NCBI GenBank assembly: GCA_950097015.1
Contig: CATNEN010000037.1
Span: forward strand, 248,001-312,000
DNA from: Macrostomum hystrix
Taxonomy: Eukaryota; Platyhelminthes; Macrostomidae
DNA length: 64,000 nt
Reading direction: 5' to 3'
The notes under the pieces were generated by a model that was not told where the DNA came from, made no database searches, and saw only the letters and a list, made by a program, of their open reading frames with translations. Position 1 is the first letter of the stretch. The number at the start of each line of letters is the position of its first letter. A program made the position numbers and the translations under genes. Of the stretch, positions 23,801-35,800 are shown one piece after another.

Positions 23801-26800
23801 CTAATCGTTATTTCCGTTTATAATCAGATTTTCTCATATTGATATTGATTCAGTGTGTCTGTAAAGTCAGTGTGCCTGTAAAGTCGGTGTGTCTGTAGAG
23901 TCTGTGTGTCTGTAGAGTCAGTATGTGACTAAGACTTTAGGTTTTAAAGTGTTATGGAAAATTGCGCCATCATTGTTATTGTTGTTTTGGTTATAACGCT
24001 CATGATTTACCCAGCCGGCCCGTGGTGTACTGCATCTCGTCTTTGAGATAGTCGGCGCTGCCAATCCAATCATTATAAGAGTCCGAGCGCATCAGGGTGG
24101 TGGCATTCAGCCGACTGCCGTCCTCCAGTACGGAGTCCAACTGCTGATGCTCGGGCTTCTTGGCCCAGTCTCGAAGGCGCGGTCTCGGATCGGCTTTTTA
24201 GTATTAGAAGTTAAACAAAAATGATATTGAATTCGGCATCTGAGAGTTACTCATATTTTCATTCCGCGATTCGCTACTGCTAGTAGCGTGTGCTGAGCGA
24301 ACTGTGAAACGCGAACGGAAGCTAGTAGCAAAGATAGCAAAGATAGGGTTTATTTAATTTGCTGCCAGTACGAGTACGGCTGACCATGTTTCTGATCTAG
24401 CAAATCGCTGACCACATAATAAGTGCTAAAACTGGACAGTTGATAAAGAACAAATAATGTCGATATTAATATGTCTTTCACGAGTGTATTTTTTATAGCA
24501 TGTGCTTCTCGTATTGTGGCCAGTATCTAAACTGCTGAAAGATTTTGTGAATCGTTCATAGCCTGCAGGCAGTCTTCTTACGTGACTGGTGGAAATGTAA
24601 ATGCTGAAGAAATGCAAATATAAATCACAGCATCTCGTAGCCTTTCCTCGAAAGCAAAAAACGTGTTTCAGGGTTTTCCAAGCACTGTCAAATGCAAAGC
24701 CTGTTTTGATAGCCAAGCGGAGCTTTTGAAAGCAGAAGAAAGCACGAAGATGGAGCTTTTGCTTTTATTTCACTTTTCTTGAAGCAAAATTTCACGTGGT
24801 CGTCAAGCCAATTTCTCAGGCTAACAGGGCGTGGCTGTTAAAAATGACTTTAAAACAATTTGTAATACTTTTAAGTGCCTCCGCAGACGTAGGCGCAATC
24901 TTAAAATAGCTCTCTCACCTGCATCATCATCAGACTCGGACATGAGGTGCTCGGCCACTGTGTCCGGCCTGCTGATTTCGATGGTCTCTTCCAGGATGAC
25001 CTCCTCCTCCCAGTTCTCGATGGTTGTGGTCACGCGTCGCAGCAGTTCAAAGATGTTGATAAAGTTCTGCTTCTTGGCGATGTGAGCTGGGGTCCAGTTG
25101 CGCTGCAGTGTAGGAGGGCAAATGCTTTGTCAGAGTTTTAGCTAACATCTAAGTGAAAAATACAGCATGCTTTCCAAGGGTAGTAAAAAATTCACACACT
25201 GACCAACTGAACAACGGAGAACAGCCCCCATATGCCTAGCGAGGGATCCGTACGCCAACAACAACTACAACGAAGAACAGCTCACACAATGACCGAGTCA
25301 ACAACGGAGAACAGCTCACACAATGACCGAGTCAAAAACGGAAAACAGCTCACACAATGACCGAGTCAAAAACGGAGAACAGCTCACACAATGACCGAGT
25401 CAACAACGGAGAACAGCTCACACAATGACCGAGTCAACAACGGAGAACAGCTCACACAATGACCGAGTCAACAACGGAGAACAGCCAACGGAGAACTACA
25501 TGGACTGGAGAGGTCGTCAAACTCACCCAAATATCTACCCTAGCTGACCCATTTTACAGATGGAAGAATAGAAGCAATAAAAAACTCTCTTGCTCAAGGA
25601 CACACCTTGCTCTGTCTATGCAAATCGAACTCCCGACCTTTCAAGCTATAATAAAAAATGAACAACGGAGAACAGAATGACCAATGAGTCATACTTGAAG
25701 GTATCCCTTAGGCTAGACAGTAATTCAGACACTCATGCATCATTCAGCACTTCAAACTGAACTAGAGCAGCTGATTGTGTCAGCATTACCTGCGCGCACA
25801 ACAAAAAGACAGCGGAAAAGGTCAAGCAGCCAGTAAATGGAAGCCGGGAAGCAAGTATGAACTTATTTTTCCTGCATTTGTCTGTTTATACTGGCGCTTC
25901 ACTCTTAACTTCAAGAATTCGGCTAGGGAATTGTATTTAGGGAGGAAAAGAGTTTTTGGCAAAAGAGTGACAGCAATGTTCTGGTTGTGTGGGAGACTTT
26001 CTTATTTTCCATAAGAACGGTTCGTCTTCGGGTCAAAAAGCGACAGGCAAGCAGGCTTGTGTGCGTGTGTGTGGAAGCAACTGGATGGAAGGGGCATTCT
26101 CTGGCCTGCAAATACCATTTGCCGGGTCCGTACATTTGTGGATTATCTCGGCTTTAGAATTCTATACTAGTTGCATCGCTGCTAAAACCATGCGTAATTC
26201 AAGCAAGACCCATCCATGCACTTAAGACAAGCAAAGCACTTAGACATCAACTTTGACAGTATGCACATGCTCCCGACCATTTACTTGCGGGCTTGTAGCC
26301 TAGTGGTTTGAGCGTTGGACTCACGACTGTAAGTCTTGTGTCCTTTAGCAAGGCACTTCACTCTGCATCGCTTCAGCCTACCCAGCTGCTAAATATATGC
26401 CCCCCGACATTCGTCCATGGACTGGACAACTGTACGCAGCTTTAAGTTGCGCCGTGAAATAGCTGTGCTGTCTGTTGACCCAATTCGACTTAATTAGGAC
26501 TCTCGCAGCTTCTACTCACCCCATTCCTCATGTTGGGATCAGCTCCGGCCTCCAGCAGTAGCGACACTACCTGCAGGTGGCCCTGCTGAGCCGCCACGTG
26601 CAGCGGCGCGAACTTTTGTTGCGTCAGTGCGTTGGCGGCGGCTCCCTGGCGCAGCAGAAACTTCACCATGGCCGCCTGGCCAAAGAAGCTGGCCGTGTGC
26701 AGCGGAGTGTAGCCCGCCTTGGTCTGCGGATCCACCTGGCCGCCGTGCTGAATCACCAGCACCTCGGCGGCCGGCACCCGGTCCTCCTGCGCGGCCAGGT

Positions 26801-29800
26801 GAAGCGGCGCGATGCCGTTGTGCGACGCCTGGTCGACTCCGGCGCCGCGCGAGCACAACAGGGCGCACATCTCGGCTCGGCCCTCCTGGGCGGCCAGGTG
26901 CAACGGTGCGAAGCCGCTCTTGGACTCCGAGCGCGGATTGGCGCCGGCCGACAACAACTGGCCCGCCAGATCCAGGTGGTTCTTGCGGGCCGCGATGTGC
27001 AGCGGGGTGTAGCCATTGCTGGCCACGCAATTCGGATTTGCCTTGGCCTCGAGCAGAGTGGCCGTGACTGAGGTCCTGTTGTAGTGCGCCGCCAGGTGCA
27101 GCGGCGTAAGGCCGTTCCTACCGCGGGCATTCGGATCGGCGCCGCGAGCCAGCAGGAGCTTGGCCACGCCGGCCTTGTCATACTTGGCGGCGTTGTGCAG
27201 CGGTGTGGCGCCCTTCTTCGTGGTCAGCTGCAGGCTGGCCTTGTGGTCCAGCAACAGGGTGGCAACCTGTTGGCGGTGATGAGTTTCATTAGAGATCAGT
27301 CCCATTAGCGATGAATCACGTTAGAGATGAGTCACATTAGAGTTAATCTCATTAGAGGCCAAAGGTTGCTGACACATTCAAGAAAGTTCAAAGAAAATCA
27401 TTTGAGATGCATTTTTTATTTCGTACGACCTTTTATCAAGCTTTTTCATTGTACGAAAGACAAACAAGCATCGATTTAAAAAGAAGTTCTAGAACTTTCT
27501 CACCTCTTCGTGGCCTTCCCTGGCGGCAACGTGCAGTGCAGTGTAGTTGTCCTTGCAGGTGGCGTCCGGACTGGCGCCCGACTGCAGCAGCAGGGCCACC
27601 AGCTCTGCGTTGCCCAGGCGGCTGGTCACGTGCAGCGGCGTCTGGTTGTCCTTGGCCCGGGCGTCCGGCTGGGCACCGCAGCGCAGTAACGCTCTGGCTG
27701 CGTCCACCTGACCGCTGCGAACGGCCAGGTGAAGCGGCGTCTCTGAGCGCACCGTCAGGCTGTTGACGTTGGCACCGTGCTGCAGCAGCAACAGAGCGAC
27801 GCTATTGTGCCCCATAAAAGCGGCCACGTGCAGCGGCGTCAGGCCGGACTCCGTGGCAGCCTCAACGGCGCAGCCGAACTGCAGTAGCAGCTCGATGACG
27901 CGGATGCGGTTCTTCTTGCAGGCGATGTGCAGCGGAGTGAAGCCGTTCAGAGCCCGAGCGTTCACCATGCAGCGATGGTCTAGGAGCAGCTTGGCCTACC
28001 CGGGTGTAGCCACAGTGCGCGGCCACATGCAGCGGTGTCAGCAGGTCGATGGTGGTGTCGTCCAGATTGGCGCCCCGGGTCAGCAGCAGGCGAGCGCAGT
28101 CAACATGATCGCCCTGCGTGGCCATGTGCAATGGGCTGAGGCCGCTGCGCGACTTCAGGCCGAAGCTGGCGTTGCTGCCCAGCAGCTGGTCGACGACGGC
28201 GTACTGGCCGGAGCGGCTGGCGCAATGCAGCGGGGTCAGGCCGTCCCGAGTCTTGCAGTCGACCTCGGCGCCATGTTCCAGCAGTTTCTGCACAACGGGC
28301 AGCATGCCCCACTTGGCGGCCACGTGCAACGGCGTGATGTTGTTCCGAGCCTTTCAAGGGAAGGGTTGGAATGGGGCCAATAGTGTTAGATTCGCGGCAC
28401 ATCTGTACCCATTTTTAAATGCTGGCGCGCTACATCCCGATGAATTTTAGTCTTCGTTAGGGTAAACCGTAGGGGAGGGGGTGAGTTGCAGAGCGGTCAA
28501 ATGCGTTTGCCTCTCGCACCAAGGTCCCTGAGCTTGATTCTGCGGCGAGGCCACATTTTTGGGGCGCATTCGCGGAAAGAGGGCTTGGTTGCTTGTGGTG
28601 CAATTTACGCCCTTAAGGGCCAAATTCCAAGGCACAGTGAATTGTACACTGCCTGACAATGAGAAAACCAGGGCAGATGTACACACATGTGTGAGCGTGT
28701 GCCTGCGTTCAGTATCTGTGTGCGTGTGCGCTTAGGATTCAGTGGAATGGCCAGAACTGCCTTCTTGCTGGCTGCGGGTCTAGTGTCACCAAATGATGTG
28801 CGAGTGCCCTCAGTCCTCCCGCAATTATTATTCTTATTTCAGGGTAAACCGTTCGATTTCTGGCCGATGGCTCGAGGGACTCCGCAATGGTGGGAGTGCG
28901 GAGCGGTAATGAATCTCGCACCAAGTTCTCTGAGCTCCCATTGTCCCTTCGTCGTAAAATATATGCCTATGAAGGCCAACTCTGAAGGCACAGTTAGAGT
29001 GTACACTGCCTGACGATTAGAAAGTCAGGACACATCTTGCCGGCCTGTTTGATTCTTTATCTGCGTAGGTATCCAGCAAGTCAACGTTGTCAACCGTCTC
29101 ACCTGGAAATTGACGTCAGCTCCCTTCTCGATGAGCAATGCCGCAACGCCCAGAGAGCCATAGTGGGCGGCGATGTGCAGGGCGGTGAAGCCGCTGCCTG
29201 CCTGGTGGTTCGGGTTGCTGTCAGAGGTCAGCAGCAGCGTGGCCGAGCGAACGTCGTCTTTCTTGGCTGCCACGTGCAGGGCTGGCATGCGCGACCGGCC
29301 CCGGCTGTCGTTCTCGAGCAGGATGGCCACGACCTTCTCGTGGCCCTGCTGCAGTGCCACCGCCAGCGGCGTGAATCCGTCAGTGGTGGCCAGCGTCTGT
29401 GAGGCCCCAGAGGCCAGCAGGAATTTCACAACCTCGACGTGGTTCTCCTGCGCGGCCATGTACAATGGCGTGAAGCCGTTCTGCGATTGGCAGTTGACCT
29501 TGGCATCCTTCTCAATCAGCAGCTTCACCACCTCCAGCTGGCCAGCCAGGCAGGCAATGTGCAGCGCAGTGTTGCCCTTCTTGGTACACGCGTCCGGGTC
29601 GGCATTTCGCATGAGCAGCTCGCGAACCACCGCCGTGTGGCCCTCCTTGGCAGCCAGGTGCAGCGCGTTAAGACCGTTCTGTTTTGGGGCAAAGGGGCAC
29701 GGTCAGACTAAGTCGGCATCAGTTCTTAAAAACTCATTTTCGACTTCATTTGTACCTAGTTAAGATTCTTGGGCTAGTTATAATTTCAGGCCTCAATACT

Positions 29801-32800
29801 TGGAAGAGCAATTTAATTATCCTTTAAGGAAGCATACTTAATAGGATTACTTATAGATCAAACACCCTTGAATACTTGGAGCTGTGCATGATGAAACCAT
29901 TTGGGTGCTTTCTGATTTCTAGCTATCCCCAGCATTTATTCTGACACTCGGCTAGAAAAAAAGGTTTCTAAAAAAACCAAACACAACAGCCGGTGAGAGA
30001 AGAGAAGAACTAAAATAGCAGCTGCAGGTGCCGAGGAAAAATTTGAAACATTTGTCAGCCTCCTGAACCGAACCTCAAATTCTCGCTAATCTCGGATAGA
30101 GGAGGGGCTGAGTGCCAAGACTGATATAAATCAGCTGCTGCTGCTGAGTCCAGGGAAAGAGCAAGGGAGAAGGGGAGCAGGGAGGGGAGGTGCCAACGGA
30201 ACAAGTCCCAAATAGTCAGCTGGCAAGGCAGAGCTGAAAATGTCGAGAGCTAGAAAAAAATGAGTAAAAGAAACGTAGTCAGCCTAGAGGGGGGAGGTTT
30301 CGATCGCTAGGCTGAGATTTATGAAAGGCAAACACGGTTCTTAATTAAATGTAACACCGGCCATGGCAATGGATGGCTAGAGTAGCGGTGCTGCGTGTAT
30401 GCTCCAAAGTTTTGCAGTACCGCACACTGCGGCGCAGAAACTGGCCAGGAAGCAATTATCGATTGCTCTGCAACTCTTTGTACAGGCAGCTGTCAATGAA
30501 GCTACTCTGGAAGCTATAAGCTAAAGCCTTTGTCATTTGCCGGCTTTACCGGGTCCCAGAGCGGCCATAGGCAGACAAAAGGAGGCCTAGCTGATGTATC
30601 GACTGTTGATGAGAGCATGTAGCAGCCGATATTTAAATCAGCTTTGACACGCGCGCAAGGGCCCTTTGGGAATACTTCGCTACAATAATGGTATTAAGGA
30701 TGGTATCAAGGATGGTATCAAGAATGGTATCAAAGATGGTATCAAGGATGGTATCAAGGATGGTATCAAGGATGGTATCAAGAATGGTATCAAGAATGGT
30801 ATCAAGAATGGTATCAGGGATGGTATCAAGGATGGTATCAAGGATGGTATCAAGGATGGTATCAAGGATGGTATCAAGGATGTTACCAAGGATGTTACCA
30901 AGAATGGTATCAGGGATGGTATCAAGGATGGTATCAAGGATGTTATCAAGGATGGTATCAAGGATGGTATCAAGGATGTTATCAAGGATGGTATCAAGGA
31001 TATTATCAAGGATGGTATCAAGGATGTTACCAAGAATGGTATCAGGGATGGTATCAAGGATGGTATCAAGGATGGTATCAAGGATGGTATCAAGGATGGT
31101 ATCAAGGATGGTATCAAGGATGGTATCAAGGATAGTATCAAGGATGTTATCAAGGATGGTATCAAGGATGGTATCAAGGATGGTATCAAGGATGTTATCA
31201 AGGATGGTATCAAGGATGTTATCAAGGATGGTATCAAGGATGGTATCAAGGATGTTATCAAGGATGGTATCAAGGATGGTATCAAGGATGGTATCAAGGA
31301 TGTTATCAAGGATGGTATCAAGGATGGTGAGTCGTAAAATAGCTTCAGTTGAGGGGGGCATTTGTAGGTCTCCCTACTCATCTAGTTTTTTAGTTCTTTG
31401 GTTTTTACGTCTTAGAAACGCACAATGAAGGAGTGTGTACCGTCTCACTGACGTGTGTTCTGTCCTCTATCAGTCGCACAACTCACAGTCTCATCGTAAA
31501 AGTGCAGAAAGCGCTCCATCTCTGGTGACAGTGTGAATCTGGTCTGCCTCGCGGCGCCCCTGGCCATGCGTTGACGCACAAAATCTCGCTAGAGATTAAG
31601 AAGTCGGCCCGGAATTACTCTATAATCCACGGGTTCGCTCATTGATGGCAGAGCCTCAGAGCGGAATATTATGATCCTTCGAAGCGAAAACTTCCCGAAG
31701 AGAGACAGAGAGAGAGCGAGACAGCCGGGCTCGCCTTTCACAATGGTCAGGCATGAGTTGAGCAGTTGTAATACCGCGTTGCGGCTCGCCAGAGCGAAAC
31801 AGACATGAACTAATGAGCAGACTGGCTGCATGCCATGGCTTCTGAGCTACTGGTTGGTGGACTCGGCAATATGGCTGAGCTGATTGGCCCAATGATTTGG
31901 GCCTATCCCACTCCGCAACCCGATGCTGTCACAGCGCAGATTCTACGCTCTGAGTACACGACTGGGGCATCAAAGCATTTCAGAGAGACCTAGTCTGGCC
32001 TCTAGGAAAGTGAAGGGAAGTTTAGGGTCTTTAAATATCTGGTCATTTCTTTTCAAATACCCATTGGGAGCCTCTCGCGTGCCTAAAAAGATTGGCGGCC
32101 TGTTTCCAACCCTTCCCATCTCCCCATTAGAATCCCAGTGAAATATTTTCTTCCTGTAGGCATTTCGCGTATTCTATTAGCCATTAAAATGCGGTTTAGG
32201 GAGGCCGTCTGACAGTTTTGAACTGCGTGACTGACAAGCCCCGGCCCCGCCAAGTTTTATAGTTAAGTATAAACTCAAATATTGGAACATTGCATGGGCT
32301 TGCTCACAAGATGGGATTGGCAGTGAGAGATTTTCAGAAATTTGATGATTTCAGAGCTACTTGGCACTGAGTTCGTTCACTAGTTGTAGTGAGTAGAGAG
32401 GGGCGAGTAGGGAAATGTGAGTAATGAGAGGGTGAGTAGAGAGAGGGTGAGTAATGAGAGGGTGAGTAGAGCGAAGGTGAGTAATGAGAGGGTGAGTAAT
32501 GAGAGGGTGAGTAGGGAGGGCGTGAGTAGAGGGAGTGTGAGTAGAGGGAGTGTGAGTAGAGGGGGGGTGAGTAAGGAGAGGGTGAGTAGAGGGAGGGTGA
32601 GTAGCGCGAGGGTGAGTAATGAGAGGGTGAGTAGAGGGAGGGTGAGTAGAGAAATTGTGAGTAGATAGAGGGTGAGTAGATAGAGGGTGAGTAGATAGAG
32701 GGTGAGTAGATAGAGGGTGAGTAGATAGAGAGTGAGTAGATAGAGGGTGAGTAGAGTGAGGGTGAGTAATGAGAGGGTGAGTAGAGGGAGGGTGAGTAGA

Positions 32801-35800
32801 GCGAAGGAGAGTAGAGAAATTGTGAGTAGATAGAGGGTGAGTAGAGCGAAGGAGAGTAGAGAAATTGTGAGTAGATAGAGGGTGAGTAGAGCGAAGGTGA
32901 GTAGAGAAATTGTGAGTAGATAGAGGGTGAGTAGAGCGAAGGTGAGTAGAGAAATTGTGAGTAGATAGAGGGTGAGTAGAGCGAAGGTGAGTAGAGAAAT
33001 TGTGAGTAGATAGAGGCTGAGTAGTCTTGATGGTGGGTAAAAAGGAGTTTGAGAAATAGGGGGAGGAGGGTGAGGCAGGGAATCAGAGAGATGCAAAATG
33101 GAAGATATAAACAAGCCATTATAGAGTATAGAGTAAAATCACATGATTTCTGCAGTGATTTAAGTATCTTAGTGTCAGATCCCTCAAAATGCCAAGTATA
33201 TCTGGTTGGGCGGGAGAACAGATTCTGTATTCTGGTCTATCGGACTTGAAGTAAAGGACAGAGTAATATTAAAATCAGTTATTTGTAGCATCAGCTGCTT
33301 GGGCCAAGCACTGACTGGCACATGTCACGTTCCATTCCGTAACAGAAGGCCGTCTTGTTATATCCTAATTTTCATATTCTTGGGCTGGGCTGTGAGTAAA
33401 AATAACTGGCGCGCTGCTCAATAACCCGAGGCGCTGCGACGAAAAAACAGGTTTGAGGGCTACCAGCCAGGAAGACGATCACTCACTCACACCCTGCTCA
33501 AGATTCTCGAGCTGAGATGAAAAAAGGCACAATTTTCCGCCTAAAAGAATTTGGTTTCTTAGACAGTCCCTCAGAATAATTGAGGCGAGGATAATTGTCG
33601 GGGCGAGTGGCGGGTCCTCCTAGTTACTAAGCCGTCATGTCGCAGCCGTCCCGACACTTCGCTTCCTAGACACGAAAGGAAAACCCGGACCGAGTCTAGT
33701 GGAAGTAAGAGGGGTAGCTTGAATCCAATCTATTTTTAAGCCTGGGCGGTGAGAGAGCTCTGCCGTGTTGCTCTACTGCCAATAAGCACTTCCCCTTGCC
33801 ACTCCGTGCTGACACATCTTAACACTCAATCTGACACTTGTTGACAGCTCAATCTCACACCTGTTGACTGCTCAATCTGACACTTGTTGACAGCTCAATC
33901 TGACGCTTGTTGACTGCTCAATCTGACACTTGTTGACAGCTCAATCTCACACCTGTTGACTGCTCAATCTGACACTTGTTGACAGCTCAATCTGACGCTT
34001 GTTGACTGCTCAATCTGACACTTGTTGACACCTCTATCTGACACTTGTTGACTGCTCAATCTGACGCTTGTTGACTGCTCAATCTGACACTTGTTGACAC
34101 CTCTATCTGACACTTGTTGACTGCTCAATCTGACGCTTGTTGACTGCTCAATCTGACACTTGTTGACACCTCTATCTGACACTTGTTGACTGCTCAATCT
34201 GACACTTGTTGACTGCTCAATCTGACACTTGTTGACACCTCTATCTGACACTTGTTGACAGCTCAATCTGACACTTGTTGACTGCTCAATCTGACACTTG
34301 TTGACACCTCTATCTGACACTTGTTGACTGCTCAATCTGACACTTGTTGACTGCTCAATCTGACACTTGTTGACTGCTCAATCTGACACTTGTTGACTGC
34401 TCAATCTGACGCTTGTTGACTGCTCAATCTGACACTTGTTGACTGCTCAATCTGACACTTGTTGACTGCTCAATCTGACGCTTGTTGACTGCTCAATCTG
34501 ACACTTCTTGACACCTCTATCTGACACTTGTTGACAGCTCAATCTGACACTTGTTGACACCCCTATCTGACACTTGTTGACAGCTCAATCTGACACTTGT
34601 TGACACCTCTATCTGACACTTGTTGACACCTCTATCTGACACTTGTTGACACCTCTATCTGACATTTGTTGACTGCTCAATCTGATACTTGTTGGCACCT
34701 CTATCTGACACTTGTTTACAGCTCAATCTGATACTTGTTGGCACCTCTATCTGACACTTGTTTACAGCTCAATCTGATACTTGTTGGCACCTCTATCTGA
34801 CACTTGTTGACATCTCGATCTGACACTTGTTGACACTTCTATCTGACACTTGTTGACACCTCTATCTGACACTTGTTGACAGCTCAATCTGACACTTTTT
34901 TACACCTCTATCTGACACTAATTCAAGCCTGACAATAACCGACACCTCAATCGGACACTTTTAAACATCTTTATCTCACAGATATTGACATCTCGATCTG
35001 ATACTTGCTGACACCTCTATCTGACAGTTATAAATATATTAGGCCATTTTTGACACCTCATTCTGACACTTTTCAGATGTGAGCTAAGCATTTCCTAATA
35101 TTTGCTCGGAGGCTGAATCAGCACTCAATTTCGATCGGCAATGCTGAAAACAGCTCGTAGTTTGAGCACACCATTTCGCTTTCCAGAATAGATTGAAACT
35201 CTCCAGCTTTGTGGCGCATTAGAGAGGCAATTAAATGTGAGCACACTCGGTGCACAAAGTACAAAGCGTTGAGTCCATTAGACTCAACTGGAGCTTATAC
35301 TAATAGTTGATTAAGTATAAAGATGGACTCAGGAAGCAAATGTAGCGAGAAATTTAATCTGCTTTGTAATAATCAGCAACCGCTTGAGAGCCTCCCCTGG
35401 TCTAGCCGTCGGGCACTGGAGATAGGAGAGGCATAGAATGATATTTCCCATGGGAGAGCAGCACAGCTGGAGTCAACAATTGTCAGTGTATTTCCCAACA
35501 GCGAGGTCAGGGAAAGCTGCTTGTCGGATAAAAAATACTATCGACTCGCTGATCCGTTAGCACTGATGGACTGGCGTTTGAATCAATATCAGTTGTACTT
35601 TTGGGATCTAATTTCTGTTGCGAGATCTATTTCCACTCTTAATCTCTATTCAATTCTAATCTCTATCCACTTATGATCTCTATCCACTTATGATCTCTAT
35701 CCTTTTCTCGTCTCTATCCACTTCTAATCTCTATCCACTTATGTTCTCTATCCACTTATGATCTCAATCCAATTCTAATCATTATCAAATTCTAATCTCT

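Noticed and set aside
30633-31428. Long open frames on both strands (ILDT and GIKD/MVSR repeats)
   Set aside because: By-product of a 12-bp minisatellite in intron 2.
32399-33025. Array of GTGAGT donor consensus
   Set aside because: The motif is on the plus strand, antisense to ankyrin, so it cannot act as donors for this gene.
32334-33119. Open frames with YSPS/LLTL repeats
   Set aside because: By-product of a 15-bp minisatellite in intron 2, no coding signature.
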